64,000 nt of DNA, taken from assembly GCF_002706375.1 (NCBI RefSeq), contig NZ_CP017706.1, positions 186,001 to 250,000 of the forward strand, in the 5' to 3' direction. The position numbers and the translations under genes are program-made. Below, piece by piece: positions 1 to 8,014 of the stretch (the first letter of the stretch is position 1; every line of letters begins with the position of its first letter). The notes beneath the pieces are model-generated. The model had not been told where the DNA came from. It searched no databases and saw only the letters and a program-made list of their open reading frames with translations. Source of the stretch: Lactobacillus amylovorus DSM 20531. GTDB lineage: Bacteria; Bacillota; Bacilli; Lactobacillales; Lactobacillaceae.

Positions 1-249
1 AGCCTCGAATATATCTTGGCAAATGACTTTATTTTCTTCTAACTCTGAATTATCGCTAATTTTTAAAGCAGTTTGTTCTGAAGTCAAATCATTATTAACA
101 ATTAGTAGCCAGTCTGAATATTTAAATTGCTGCATTTTAGGTAGTGGCAATTTATCAATTAAATCCCAAGCCTCTAAGCGCTCATTAATTAGCCAATCAG
201 GTTCGTTATATTTTGACCTAAGTTCTTGAAAAGTAATGTTAGAAAACAT
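1..249 (-). CDS. sufD: SufD, Fe-S cluster assembly scaffold component (5' part only)
   Basis: The first 83 codons of a protein that runs off the left edge. The ATG at 249 lies 9 bases after the sufC stop, and the product begins MFSNITFQELRSKYNEPDWL. The short acidic N-terminus with the EP-W-L element is typical of SufD/SufB-family proteins, and the position directly after sufC is the usual sufC-sufD order. SufD joins SufB and SufC in the scaffold that builds Fe-S clusters in the cytosol. It is co-transcribed with sufC, with no terminator between them. The identification rests mainly on gene order plus the N-terminal motif; the core domain is outside the window. Confidence 0.85.
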   Translation of the reverse strand, partial: MFSNITFQELRSKYNEPDWLINERLEAWDLIDKLPLPKMQQFKYSDWLLIVNNDLTSEQTALKISDNSELEENKVICQDIFEA

Positions 250-258
250 TTTTATCCC

Positions 259-1053
259 CTACTCTTCATCAACTAATTTAATATCAAGACCTAGTTCATC
301 ACGAAGACCTACGTAGCCTTCTTGCTCCAGCTTTTTAGCAAGATCAGGACCACCATCTTTTACAACTCTGCCGTCCATCATGACGTGAACCACATCTGGA
401 ACGATATAATTTAATAATCTTTGATAGTGAGTAATCATTAAAGCGCCAAAATTATCACTACGCATGGCATTTACACCGCGTGAGACAACACGAAGCGCGT
501 CGATGTCAAGGCCTGAGTCAATTTCATCAAGAATGCCAAAAGTAGGCTTAATCATTAACATTTGCAATATCTCATTACGTTTCTTTTCACCACCAGAAAA
601 GCCTTGATTAAGATAGCGTTCAGTCATTGAATCATTTATATCAAGTAAAGCCATGTTCTTATTAAGCTCTTTAATGAAATCCATGATAGGAATTGGATTG
701 TCCTTTGGACGACGAGCATTAATTGCGGCACGTAAAAATTCCGCATTCGTAACTCCAGGAACTTCAGCCGGATATTGCATTGCTAAAAAGAGTCCTTTTC
801 TAGCTCGTTCGTCAACTGTCATATCAAGGACATTTTCACCGTTTAAAAGGATTTCACCTTCAATAACACGATATTTTGGATTGCCCATGATTGTTTCAGA
901 TAAAGTTGATTTACCTGTACCATTTGGACCCATAATGGCGTGAATTTCACCTGTGTGCATAGTAAGATTTACGCCTTTTAAAATTTTCTTGTAGGCTTTC
1001 TTTTCTTCGTCTTTAACTTCAACATGTAAATTTTTTATCTCTAAAGTTGCCAT
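259..1053 (-). CDS. sufC: SufC, Fe-S assembly ATPase
   Basis: 264 aa ABC-type ATPase of the SUF Fe-S assembly machine. It has a Walker A motif (GPNGTGKSTLSE, residues about 42-53), the family-specific signature FSGGEKKRNEI in place of the classical LSGGQ, and Walker B GILDEIDSGLD. These are diagnostic of SufC rather than a transport ATPase. ATP hydrolysis drives rearrangement of the SufBC2D scaffold. A good ribosome site (GGGAG) precedes the ATG. It is the first gene of the suf operon visible here, followed by sufD. The 250 bases upstream hold the rpsU terminators and presumably the suf promoter, which I could not place with confidence. Confidence 0.97.
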   Translation of the reverse strand: MATLEIKNLHVEVKDEEKKAYKKILKGVNLTMHTGEIHAIMGPNGTGKSTLSETIMGNPKYRVIEGEILLNGENVLDMTVDERARKGLFLAMQYPAEVPGVTNAEFLRAAINARRPKDNPIPIMDFIKELNKNMALLDINDSMTERYLNQGFSGGEKKRNEILQMLMIKPTFGILDEIDSGLDIDALRVVSRGVNAMRSDNFGALMITHYQRLLNYIVPDVVHVMMDGRVVKDGGPDLAKKLEQEGYVGLRDELGLDIKLVDEE

Positions 1054-1211
1054 TTTATCTCCCGAATTCTAAAAAATACATCTCTAACGTTAACGCTAAT
1101 TGGAATTGTTTTTAAGACTTGACTTTTAAAAAATATTTGCTTCACCTACAATTTATAGTGAGTACTGGTAGCTTTAATATCTACATATAGTTATTAACTC
1201 ATTTAATAAAA

Positions 1212-1252
1212 AAACACAGTATCAAAATATCAATTATTTCAATACAGTGTTT
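1212..1252 (-). terminator. Second terminator downstream of rpsU
   Basis: An 11-bp stem with one mismatch (AAACACAGTAT at 1212-1222 against ATACAGTGTTT at 1242-1252). On the minus strand it is followed by a run of seven T. It sits about 20 bases beyond the first rpsU terminator and before the suf operon, so the two probably act in tandem. Confidence 0.6.
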
Positions 1253-1272
1253 ATCAAATATTTTTGAAAACA

Positions 1273-1302
1273 AAAAGCTCACCCATTCCCGGGTGAGCTT
1301 TT
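1273..1302 (-). terminator. rpsU rho-independent terminator
   Basis: Perfect 12-bp stem (aaaagctcaccc / gggtgagctttt) around a 6-base loop, with a T-rich tail on the minus strand, 8 bases after the rpsU stop. Confidence 0.9.
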
Positions 1303-1309
1303 CAGATTA

Positions 1310-1486
1310 TTAATAATGTCTACGCTTGCGTGCAGCTTCTGACTTCAATTTTCTACGAACACTTGGTTTTTCGTAGAATTCGCGCTTGCGGTATTCTTGT
1401 AAGGTACCACTTCTTGAAACGGAACGCTTGAAACGACGAAGAGCATCATCAATAGACTCGTTTTCGTGAACGATTGTCTTAGCCAT
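1310..1486 (-). CDS. rpsU: 30S ribosomal protein S21
   Basis: 58 aa, the normal size for S21. The product starts [20 protein letters not shown] and ends [13 protein letters not shown], very basic as expected for this small-subunit protein involved in translation initiation. The start is fixed by an ideal AGGAGG site 8 bases upstream. A longer overlapping frame exists on the same strand but has no such ribosome site and no family resemblance. It is a single-gene unit with its own promoter (1536-1563) and tandem terminators. A 13-base palindrome (1510-1522) sits in the leader. Confidence 0.97.
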
Positions 1487-1509
1487 GTGTGATCCCTCCT
1501 TCCATTTCT

Positions 1510-1522
1510 TGGCGTCACGCCA
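1510..1522 (-). promoter_or_regulatory. Palindrome in rpsU leader
   Basis: TGGCGTCACGCCA, a perfect 6-bp inverted repeat with a 1-base centre. It lies between the rpsU -10 box and the ribosome site, so it is at or near the 5' end of the mRNA. It could be an mRNA hairpin or an operator; the sequence does not decide. Confidence 0.45.
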
Positions 1523-1535
1523 TACATTTACTTAA

Positions 1536-1563
1536 ATTATACCAAACAAATCTTAAGGGTCAA
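1536..1563 (-). promoter_or_regulatory. rpsU promoter
   Basis: On the minus strand TTGACC (1558-1563) and TATAAT (1536-1541) separated by 16 bases: a near-consensus vegetative promoter upstream of rpsU. Confidence 0.8.
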
Positions 1564-1610
1564 CACAATTTTTAAATATTTTTTGAAAAAGTTTATCTTT
1601 ACAATATCGG

Positions 1611-1640
1611 TTGTTAATCCGCTTTCATTAATAGTATAAT
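1611..1640 (+). promoter_or_regulatory. Promoter of the PPDK regulator gene
   Basis: TTGTTA (1611-1616) and TATAAT (1635-1640) with an 18-base spacer, 23 bases before the ATG at 1664 and divergent from the rpsU promoter. Confidence 0.7.
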
Positions 1641-1663
1641 TATTCACAGAAAGAGGTGCTGAT

Positions 1664-2500
1664 ATGGCAGATACAAAAGACCAACTCGAATTAAACATTA
1701 TCATTATTTCCGATGCTGCTGGTGATACTGCATTTAGCAACGCTACTGCGGCTGCTGCTGAATTTCCAAAGGCTAAAATTAATTATCGTCGTTACCCATT
1801 TATTACTAATGAAAAGAAATTGGATGAAGTTTTACAAGAAATTGAAAAATATCCAAATCTTGTAATCATCTACAGTTTAGTAAAAGATGAAATGCAAATG
1901 CCTATTATCAAGTTTGCACGTGAACACAATATTCAATGCGTCGACATCTTCTCACCTGTAGTTGAAGCTATCCAACAGACTACTCACATGACCCCTGATC
2001 AAAAGATCGGTGCTCAACACAGTTTGAACCAAAAGTACTTCGATAGAATATCCGCAATGGAATTTGCCGTAATGTACGACGATGGCAAAGACCCTAAGGG
2101 CTTCTTGGAAGCTGATGTAGTTTTACTTGGTGTATCTAGAACTTCTAAGACTCCACTTTCATTGTTCTTAGCTAACAAGAACTTGAAAGTTGCTAACTTA
2201 CCACTTGTTCCAGAAACTCATATTCCAAAGGAAATTTACGAGATTGATCCTAAGAAGATTATTGGTTTAACCAACGATCCATCTGTATTGAATGAAATTA
2301 GACGTCAAAGAATGATTTCATACGGCTTAAACCCAGACACTAGCTACTCAAGCATGGATTCAATCAACAAAGAACTTGAATCAGCTCAAGCTTTATACAA
2401 GAAGTTAGGCTGTTACGTAATCAATGTAGCTCACCGTTCAATCGAGGAAACTGCCGCATTGATTCTTGAACACTTAGGTATTGATGACTACGCTAAGTAA
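1664..2500 (+). CDS. Pyruvate,phosphate dikinase regulatory protein (kinase/pyrophosphorylase)
   Basis: 278 aa, the usual length for the DUF299/PpsR family of bifunctional serine/threonine kinase and Pi-dependent pyrophosphorylases that inactivate and reactivate PPDK or PEP synthase. The N-terminal block IIIISDAAGDTA and the P-loop-like GVSRTSKTPLS (about residues 153-163) are family hallmarks. The start has an AAAGAGG ribosome site. It is monocistronic, with its own promoter and a strong terminator. Whether this strain has a PPDK target cannot be seen in the window, so the substrate is inferred from the family. Confidence 0.9.
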   Translation: MADTKDQLELNIIIISDAAGDTAFSNATAAAAEFPKAKINYRRYPFITNEKKLDEVLQEIEKYPNLVIIYSLVKDEMQMPIIKFAREHNIQCVDIFSPVVEAIQQTTHMTPDQKIGAQHSLNQKYFDRISAMEFAVMYDDGKDPKGFLEADVVLLGVSRTSKTPLSLFLANKNLKVANLPLVPETHIPKEIYEIDPKKIIGLTNDPSVLNEIRRQRMISYGLNPDTSYSSMDSINKELESAQALYKKLGCYVINVAHRSIEETAALILEHLGIDDYAK

Positions 2501-2515
2501 TAAAATTTTTATTTT

Positions 2516-2549
2516 AAACAGGACTGAGAAGTATTCAGTCCTGTTTTTC
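2516..2549 (+). terminator. Terminator after the PPDK regulator
   Basis: 10-bp stem ACAGGACTGA / TCAGTCCTGT, 7-base loop, followed by TTTTTCT. Confidence 0.9.
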
Positions 2550-2626
2550 TATATTTTGGTAAGTAGAAACAGTTTTGTAACGGTTACGTAAAACTACTGC
2601 GCTACAATAATTCTGGTCACATAAAG

Positions 2627-2662
2627 AAAGGAGATATTCAGGTACATCCTGATTTAATATAG
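2627..2662 (+). promoter_or_regulatory. Distant ribosome site and small hairpin before the M23 gene
   Basis: The only good Shine-Dalgarno (AAAGGAGA, 2627-2634) lies 28 bases from the ATG at 2663. Between them is a small hairpin, TCAGG/CCTGA around TACAT (about 2638-2652). An in-frame TAG directly precedes the ATG, so no upstream start is possible. If the hairpin folds, effective spacing falls to about 13 bases. The function is inferred. Confidence 0.45.
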
Positions 2663-3298
2663 ATGAGATTTAAAAAACAATTAATCACTTTATTAGGCGC
2701 AGTGTTATTAGGTTCAAATTTAAATGTATCAACTGTAGTTGCAGCTGATGCTGCAGTTGACAGCAATACAACAACAACAACTACTACTGAACCAGAAAAA
2801 AAGACATACAAATGGACTTACCCATTCAAGGCTTGTGACAAGTACGGTGTACGTCCAATGTCCAAAGCGCAAACTTTCGGGATGACTGATTATATGCGTT
2901 CTGTTAACCCACCTTCATACTTCCACGATGGTTGGGACTTCGGTCACTCAGAAGTTGGCTACTCACCTGTTTACGCTATTCATGAAGGTACAGTTAAGAA
3001 AGTTGCTTATGGTAGCGGCTTAGGCTGGTTCATTTGGGTTATCAGTCCAGATAAATATGTAGAAATTTATCAAGAAGGCTTTAACAACAAGAGTGATATT
3101 TACGTCAAGGCTGGTCAAAAGATCAAAGCTGGCCAAAAGATCGGTAAATTAACTGGCTCTCACCTTCACTTAGGTTTGACTAAGACCACTAAGAAGTACA
3201 TTAACAAGAATGGCTTCCCATGCAATAACTGGAACGTTGACAATGGTACTTGGCTAAACCCAATCAGTACTATTAAGAAGTACATTAACAAGAAATAA
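2663..3298 (+). CDS. Secreted M23-family (LytM-like) peptidase
   Basis: 211 aa exported protein. Residues 1-28 form a signal peptide (MRFKKQ, then a hydrophobic stretch ending at VVAADA). A Thr-rich linker (TTTTTTT) follows. The C-terminal domain has the zinc ligands of M23 metallopeptidases: HDGWD (HxGxD form) and HLH in GSHLHLGL. Such enzymes cut peptide cross-links in peptidoglycan, suggesting a role in wall turnover. Two cysteines (FKACD, FPCNNW) could form a disulfide, which is unusual in exported proteins of this group. There are no SLAP or LysM anchors, so it may be released. The start is forced by a stop codon immediately upstream. Monocistronic. Confidence 0.85.
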   Translation: MRFKKQLITLLGAVLLGSNLNVSTVVAADAAVDSNTTTTTTTEPEKKTYKWTYPFKACDKYGVRPMSKAQTFGMTDYMRSVNPPSYFHDGWDFGHSEVGYSPVYAIHEGTVKKVAYGSGLGWFIWVISPDKYVEIYQEGFNNKSDIYVKAGQKIKAGQKIGKLTGSHLHLGLTKTTKKYINKNGFPCNNWNVDNGTWLNPISTIKKYINKK

Positions 3299-3305
3299 TT
3301 AAGTA

Positions 3306-3342
3306 AAAGAATCATCAAAAATTTTGGTGATTCTTTCTTTTT
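3306..3342 (+). terminator. Terminator after the M23 gene
   Basis: 12-bp stem with one mismatch (aaagaatcatca / tggtgattcttt) followed by CTTTTTT. Confidence 0.8.
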
Positions 3343-3405
3343 TGTCATATAATTAAAAACAATTAAGATTATTAAATGGTATTTAAATTAGAAAAGGAGA
3401 ATAAT

Positions 3406-3933
3406 ATGAATAAACATTCAGACACAGCAATCTTTGCTGGCGGTTGTTTTTGGTGCATGGTGGAACCTTTCGACACCGTAGATGGCGTAAAAAAGGTCGT
3501 TTCTGGCTATAGCGGTGGTCATGTGGCTAATCCTACCTACGAAGAAGTTTGCAGCGGCAAAACCGGTCATACAGAAGCAGTCAAAATCACTTATGATCCA
3601 AGCAAGATTTCTTATGAAGAACTTTTAAATTACTATTGGCAAGTAACTGATCCTACCGATGCAATGGGCCAATTCCAAGATCGTGGCGATAATTATCGTC
3701 CTGTCATTTTTTACAATTCTGAAGCACAAAAAGAAGCCGCTGAAAAGTCTAAACAAGAACTTGCTGAAAGCGGTAGATTTGATAAGCCAATCGTGACTCA
3801 AATCGAAGAAGCCAAACCTTTTTACCCTGCTGAAGACTACCATCAAGGTTTCTATAAAAAGAATCCTGAAAGATATGCATTAGAAGAAGCCGGTGGCCGT
3901 GCTGATTTTATTAAAAAGCATTGGGATAAATAA
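3406..3933 (+). CDS. msrA: Peptide methionine-(S)-S-oxide reductase
   Basis: 175 aa. Carries the MsrA active-site motif GCFWC (residues about 14-18) and the conserved blocks GYSGG, YDP and YHQGFY. It reduces the S-epimer of methionine sulfoxide in proteins and repairs oxidised methionine in the cytosol. The start at 3406 is chosen because AAAAGGAGA lies just upstream; a longer frame from 3376 would put the ribosome site inside the gene. No MsrB domain is fused and none is adjacent. Confidence 0.96.
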   Translation: MNKHSDTAIFAGGCFWCMVEPFDTVDGVKKVVSGYSGGHVANPTYEEVCSGKTGHTEAVKITYDPSKISYEELLNYYWQVTDPTDAMGQFQDRGDNYRPVIFYNSEAQKEAAEKSKQELAESGRFDKPIVTQIEEAKPFYPAEDYHQGFYKKNPERYALEEAGGRADFIKKHWDK

Positions 3934-4026
3934 TTTTATTGGTTGGTCCCTGCCCTTATTTTTGTTAAACTTAGTATGCTAAAAACAATAAATATAGTTT
4001 GTATTTAAACTAAGGATTGACGCTAT

Positions 4027-4905
4027 ATGGATCAATTAGATAAATTCAACAGGCGCTATAACTTCTTGTCTAAGTTATCAGCGGCCCTCTTTTACTCAAT
4101 TGCTGTGGCGGTTGCGTTAAACTTCTTCTGGACGCCAGGACACATGTACTCATCCGGAATCACAGGTTTTGCGCAGTTAATTAACACTGTCAGTGAACGA
4201 TACTTACCATTCACGCTGTCCACCTCAATCATGTACTTCGTCTTAAACTTTCCATTGTTTATCTTGGCTTGGGTTAAGATCGGACATAAATTCACGTTCT
4301 TTACGATTGTGGCAGTTGTCCTAGGATCAATCATGATGCATGTCATTCAACCATTGCATATGGATCTTGATCCTGTTGTCTGTGCGATCTTCGGTGCGAC
4401 AATTAACGGTATTGGTACTGGTTTTGCACTTAAGAACGGAATTTCAACCGGTGGGCTGGACATCATAGGGATCGTTATTCGTCAAAAGACTGGCATTAGC
4501 TACGGTAAGTTTAATATCTTTATTAACTTAATCATTATTGCCGCAGCTGGTTTCATGTTTGGCTGGACAAGAGCTTTATACTCTGCTTTAACCATCTTTA
4601 TTAACGGCCGTGTAATCGATGCTGTTTACACGCAACATAAGAAGATGCAGGTTATGATCGTAACTCAGCATCCCCAACACATCATTGATGGTATTCAAAA
4701 CAGAATGCACCGTGGAATTACCATTTTGCACGATGCTGAAGGTGCCTACAGTCACATTGAAAAGACGGTTTTGATCACTATTATCGACCGCTACGATATG
4801 TATGATATTCGTCAAATTGTTCAAAAAGCTGACCCATACGCCTTCATGAGCGTAAGTGAAGTTGAAAAGGTATACGGTCGCTTCAAGGAGCAAGAGATAG
4901 TCTAG
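4027..4905 (+). CDS. YitT family membrane protein
   Basis: 292 aa. The N-terminal two thirds hold about five or six hydrophobic segments (from LSAALFYSIAVAVALNFF through IFINLIIIAAAGFMFG). The soluble C-terminal part from about residue 205 matches the DUF2179 domain usual in YitT proteins (MQVMIVTQHPQHI, RGITILHDAEGAYS). The transported substrate or role is unknown for the family. AAGGA precedes the ATG. Monocistronic, with a terminator at 4932. Confidence 0.85.
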   Translation: MDQLDKFNRRYNFLSKLSAALFYSIAVAVALNFFWTPGHMYSSGITGFAQLINTVSERYLPFTLSTSIMYFVLNFPLFILAWVKIGHKFTFFTIVAVVLGSIMMHVIQPLHMDLDPVVCAIFGATINGIGTGFALKNGISTGGLDIIGIVIRQKTGISYGKFNIFINLIIIAAAGFMFGWTRALYSALTIFINGRVIDAVYTQHKKMQVMIVTQHPQHIIDGIQNRMHRGITILHDAEGAYSHIEKTVLITIIDRYDMYDIRQIVQKADPYAFMSVSEVEKVYGRFKEQEIV

Positions 4906-4931
4906 AAAAGTAAGACAATTGAATATTTAAC

Positions 4932-4972
4932 AAAAAACTCATATTGGAAGAAATTCCATTATGAGTTTTTAT
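4932..4972 (+). terminator. Terminator after the YitT gene
   Basis: Long stem AAAACTCAT-att-GGAA / TTCC-att-ATGAGTTTT followed by T-rich sequence. Confidence 0.85.
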
Positions 4973-5081
4973 TATCTCTCGACTTTTATCTTCTCTACTA
5001 TACTTAAGATATAATAGTTTTAAAAGGTTAACATTTCGGATAAATTAAAAACAACCTAGTATCATCATAAAGAGGATCAAA

Positions 5082-5969
5082 ATGGCAATAATATTACTAA
5101 TTTTAATTGCAATAATTATCTGGTTGTTAATTAAAATTTACGACTACAAAAAATAAATACCAAATTATCTAAACAAAATAACGAATTAGCTGAGAGAATT
5201 AAATTACTAATTGGCACTTCTCAACTCCATTCTGAAAATTCGGATGAGAAATCAAGTCAAGGCTCAGAAGACAATAAATATGCGTCAATACCTCCTACAC
5301 CTTTTAATGAGAAAAATGCAGCAGCTTGGAAAAAATATGAAGATGAGCAATCGAAAGTTTGGACCAAATACCGTAAAATGCAAGAAAGCCAACCAGATTA
5401 TGATAAACAATTTGGTAGATCATTTGATTATCCTAAGTACACCGCCAAATATGATACAAATACAGATTTTAGTTTGCGTGAATTACTTCTATTAATTTGG
5501 TGGGGCAAAATCAAAAAAGGTAGACTTACCACCGCTAAAATCCCTAAATATTTTATCTTTACCTACAATTTGAATGTACCAAAAGTAACTCAAAAATTTA
5601 TTGATAAAGGTTGGCTTGTTCAAGAAGATGACAGATACTTCTTATCAAAAGAAGCAAATCAAGTTACAGACTTCTATAGTGATCTATGGGAAATGCATCA
5701 AGCGGACAACTTTCCTATTTGCCTAGATGAAGATTTTCCTAATTGGAATCATGGGAAATTACTCATTACCTTCTACTAAGAATGATATAGATTTTCAAAA
5801 TAAATTAATTGATTATTATCACAAACTGGAATCATTCTACAAAAACAATCCAAAGTTCTTTTCTGATAAACAAATGCAAAATAATCATATTCAAGAGATT
5901 GAACAATCAGTTATAGAAGCTCAAAATGTGATTGATAAGAACAAAAAAATAATTAAAGCTATTGAATAA
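5082..5969 (+). pseudogene. Hypothetical membrane-anchored protein, frameshifted
   Basis: Three reading-frame pieces appear to form one gene. Piece 1 (5082-5156): MAIILLILIAIIIWLLIKIY, a single membrane segment ending at a TAA right after a run of six A (5148-5153). Adding one A would fuse it to piece 2 (to 5779), a soluble region with polar N-terminal helix (KLSKQNNELAERIKLL) and an ordered domain (RELLLLIWWGKIKKGRLTTA). Piece 3 (to 5969) continues in another frame with a helical tail (NKLIDYYHKLESFYKNN). I do not recognise the family. Either real decay by two frameshifts or indel errors, the first being in a homopolymer. It stands directly before another uncharacterised gene and may have been its operon partner. 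Confidence 0.6.
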
Positions 5970-5992
5970 ATAAGAATATAGAAAGGACTATC

Positions 5993-6640
5993 ATGAGCTC
6001 ATATTACGAATTAATTTGGAAAGAAAATGAACTAGATTCATACTCAACCGATAAACTTAACTTCATTTTTAATACGATCAACCATCCCTTCCCTGTTAGT
6101 TACCGCCAAATGTACTCCAACCGCTTGGAATGGCAAAAAGCTGTTAAGCATCACAACGATCTTATTCAAAAGGTAAAAGACACTATCAATACTCGCGACG
6201 ACATCCACGATGTCAGAGAGGCCTGGCTCAAGCAACATGACAACGCTAAAACCACTACAGAAGATGGCTACACTATTGAGCAAATCGCCAATAAGTTGCC
6301 ACATTTAGCTAACCAACTAGGAGCTTTCATGGAAATCGAAAACATCGAAATCAAGTACTTCGATGACGATTTCAAGCCGCGTTACGATTTAAACGACTTT
6401 AAAGACATCTTCAAAGAAAACTATAAGGATAGTGGCTTTAAGCAAACTGGTATGACTAAAGATGCCCTGTTGAAACTATATCCGCAAATTAACAAACAAG
6501 ATCTCGAAAATGTCTTAGAAATGGCCGACTGCGAGCCAGAAACAGAAGATGGCGTGGAAGTCATGCCTTACTGGTATGCGGTAAACGCCAAAAGAATGCT
6601 TGTTGATGGCGATAGCTTCACAGAAACTTTTGATAATTAA
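5993..6640 (+). CDS. Hypothetical protein, soluble
   Basis: 215 aa, no signal peptide or membrane segment. Mostly polar with two probable domains: an N-terminal helical part and a C-terminal part containing ALLKLYPQINKQDLENVLEM, which resembles a small helix-turn-helix or SAP-like fold only loosely. The preceding broken gene contains an analogous K-KKGRLTTAKIPKYFI region, so the two may be related by function. The ribosome site GAAAGGA is 7 bases upstream. I do not recognise a family and assign no function. Confidence 0.7.
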   Translation: MSSYYELIWKENELDSYSTDKLNFIFNTINHPFPVSYRQMYSNRLEWQKAVKHHNDLIQKVKDTINTRDDIHDVREAWLKQHDNAKTTTEDGYTIEQIANKLPHLANQLGAFMEIENIEIKYFDDDFKPRYDLNDFKDIFKENYKDSGFKQTGMTKDALLKLYPQINKQDLENVLEMADCEPETEDGVEVMPYWYAVNAKRMLVDGDSFTETFDN

Positions 6641-6646
6641 ACATCT

Positions 6647-6683
6647 AAAAAGACAACAGTTCAAAAAATCTGCTGTCTTTTTT
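6647..6683 (+). terminator. Terminator after the 5993-6640 gene
   Basis: Stem AAAAGACA-a-CAG / CTG-c-TGTCTTTT followed by a T run. Confidence 0.8.
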
Positions 6684-6785
6684 ACTTTCAATTGACTCTT
6701 GGATTTTATCCTTTAATGCTATAATTAATAAAGAAAAACTAGAATAAAAAGTATATTGAGATACTTTTTGCAAAAGGAAACAACA

Positions 6786-7958
6786 TTGGGATCTTTATTA
6801 TTAGCCGTCATCTATTTAGCCTTTATTAGTCTGGGACTACCTGATTCGTTACTTGGGTCCGGTTGGCCAGCAATGCAATCAAGTTTAAATGTACCGAGCT
6901 CTTATGCAGGCTATATTTCAATGACTATTTCTTTAATGACTGTAATTTCATCTTTATTCAGTCCACATTTAATCAAAAAAATGGCCGTCAAGTGGATTGT
7001 CATTATTTCAATCACTTTAACTGTATGTGGTCTATTAGGGTTTTCTTCTGTCAACCAATATTGGCAATTACTTGTTTGGGCAATACCTTATGGTCTAGGT
7101 GCCGGATCAATTGATGCCGCCCTAAATTATTACGTTGCAAGTAATTATTCTCCACGGGTCATGAACTTCTTGCATTGTTTCTATGGTGTAGGAGCCGTAA
7201 TAAGTCCAAATATCATGGCATTTGCTTTACTCAAAGCTAATTGGCATGCGGGTTACCTATGGACTGCAATATTACAAGGATTTATCTTATTCGTTTGCAT
7301 CATTTCTCTGCCACTATGGAAAGTTAACGAGAAAGCTAATGTAGACAGTGAAACCTCTGAATCAGTCGGCATCATGTCCTCATTGAAGGTACCTGGCGTG
7401 ATTTTTACTTTATTTGCCTTCTTTTTTTACTGTGCAGGTGAAGCCACTTCTTTTTTATGGACATCAAGTTATTTTGCCGGTACTAAAAGCAATATTAATT
7501 CAGAGCTCATTGCATCATTTGGTTCTTTGATTTTTGGTGGTTTGATGTTAGGACGACTAATTGCTGGTTTTATCTCTCACCGCTTATCTGATAGAAAGCT
7601 CATTCGAATTGGTTTAATCACAGAAGCCATTGGAATTTTATTAGTGCTTATTCCATCATCTCAATACTACTTAGCAGTAATCGGTTTTCTAATTATTGGA
7701 ACAGGCATGGGGCCTATCTATCCGGCTATCCAACATATGGCACCAGCTAACTTTGGTAAAAAATTTGCGGCAGCCGTAATTGGATTACAAATGGCATCTG
7801 CTTACATCGGTAGCACCTTTATGCCAATGATCTTTGGCTTTATTCAGCAAAAAACAGGCATTTGGATTATGCCATATTACTTAGCATTCTTTGCCTTACT
7901 AAACTTTATTTTCCTAGAACTGGCATATCGTAGAATTGCAGTATACAAAAATAAATAA
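6786..7958 (+). CDS. Major facilitator superfamily transporter
   Basis: 390 aa with about 12 hydrophobic segments in two halves; the second half starts near VPGVIFTLFAFFFYCAGE. The opening AVIYLAFISLGLPDSLLGS is typical of a group of Firmicute MFS proteins of unassigned substrate. I place the start at the TTG at 6786, because AAAAGG (6772-6777) is correctly spaced for it. A TTG at 6756 in frame would add ten residues but has no good ribosome site. The substrate cannot be named. It converges on thrB and shares a bidirectional terminator. Confidence 0.85.
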   Translation: MGSLLLAVIYLAFISLGLPDSLLGSGWPAMQSSLNVPSSYAGYISMTISLMTVISSLFSPHLIKKMAVKWIVIISITLTVCGLLGFSSVNQYWQLLVWAIPYGLGAGSIDAALNYYVASNYSPRVMNFLHCFYGVGAVISPNIMAFALLKANWHAGYLWTAILQGFILFVCIISLPLWKVNEKANVDSETSESVGIMSSLKVPGVIFTLFAFFFYCAGEATSFLWTSSYFAGTKSNINSELIASFGSLIFGGLMLGRLIAGFISHRLSDRKLIRIGLITEAIGILLVLIPSSQYYLAVIGFLIIGTGMGPIYPAIQHMAPANFGKKFAAAVIGLQMASAYIGSTFMPMIFGFIQQKTGIWIMPYYLAFFALLNFIFLELAYRRIAVYKNK

Positions 7959-7973
7959 ATTATCCTTTAATCA

Positions 7974-8014
7974 AAAAGTGACTTTGAATAAAAATTAAAG
8001 GTCACTTTTCTTTT
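7974..8014. terminator. Bidirectional terminator between MFS gene and thrB
   Basis: AAAAGTGACtTT / AAAgGTCACTTTT with T-rich flanks on both strands, between convergent genes. Confidence 0.75.

Noticed and set aside
1345..1527. 60-codon frame over rpsU on the same strand
   Set aside because: It has no ribosome site at its start and overlaps the clearly recognisable S21 gene, whose AGGAGG is ideally placed.
2577..2587. GTAACGGTTAC as a known operator
   Set aside because: It is a palindrome but matches no site I can name, and the promoter around it is not clear.
5148..5156. Programmed -1 frameshift at A6 in the 5082 gene
   Set aside because: No stimulatory structure or standard slippery heptamer could be seen, and a second frame break downstream favours plain decay or an indel error.
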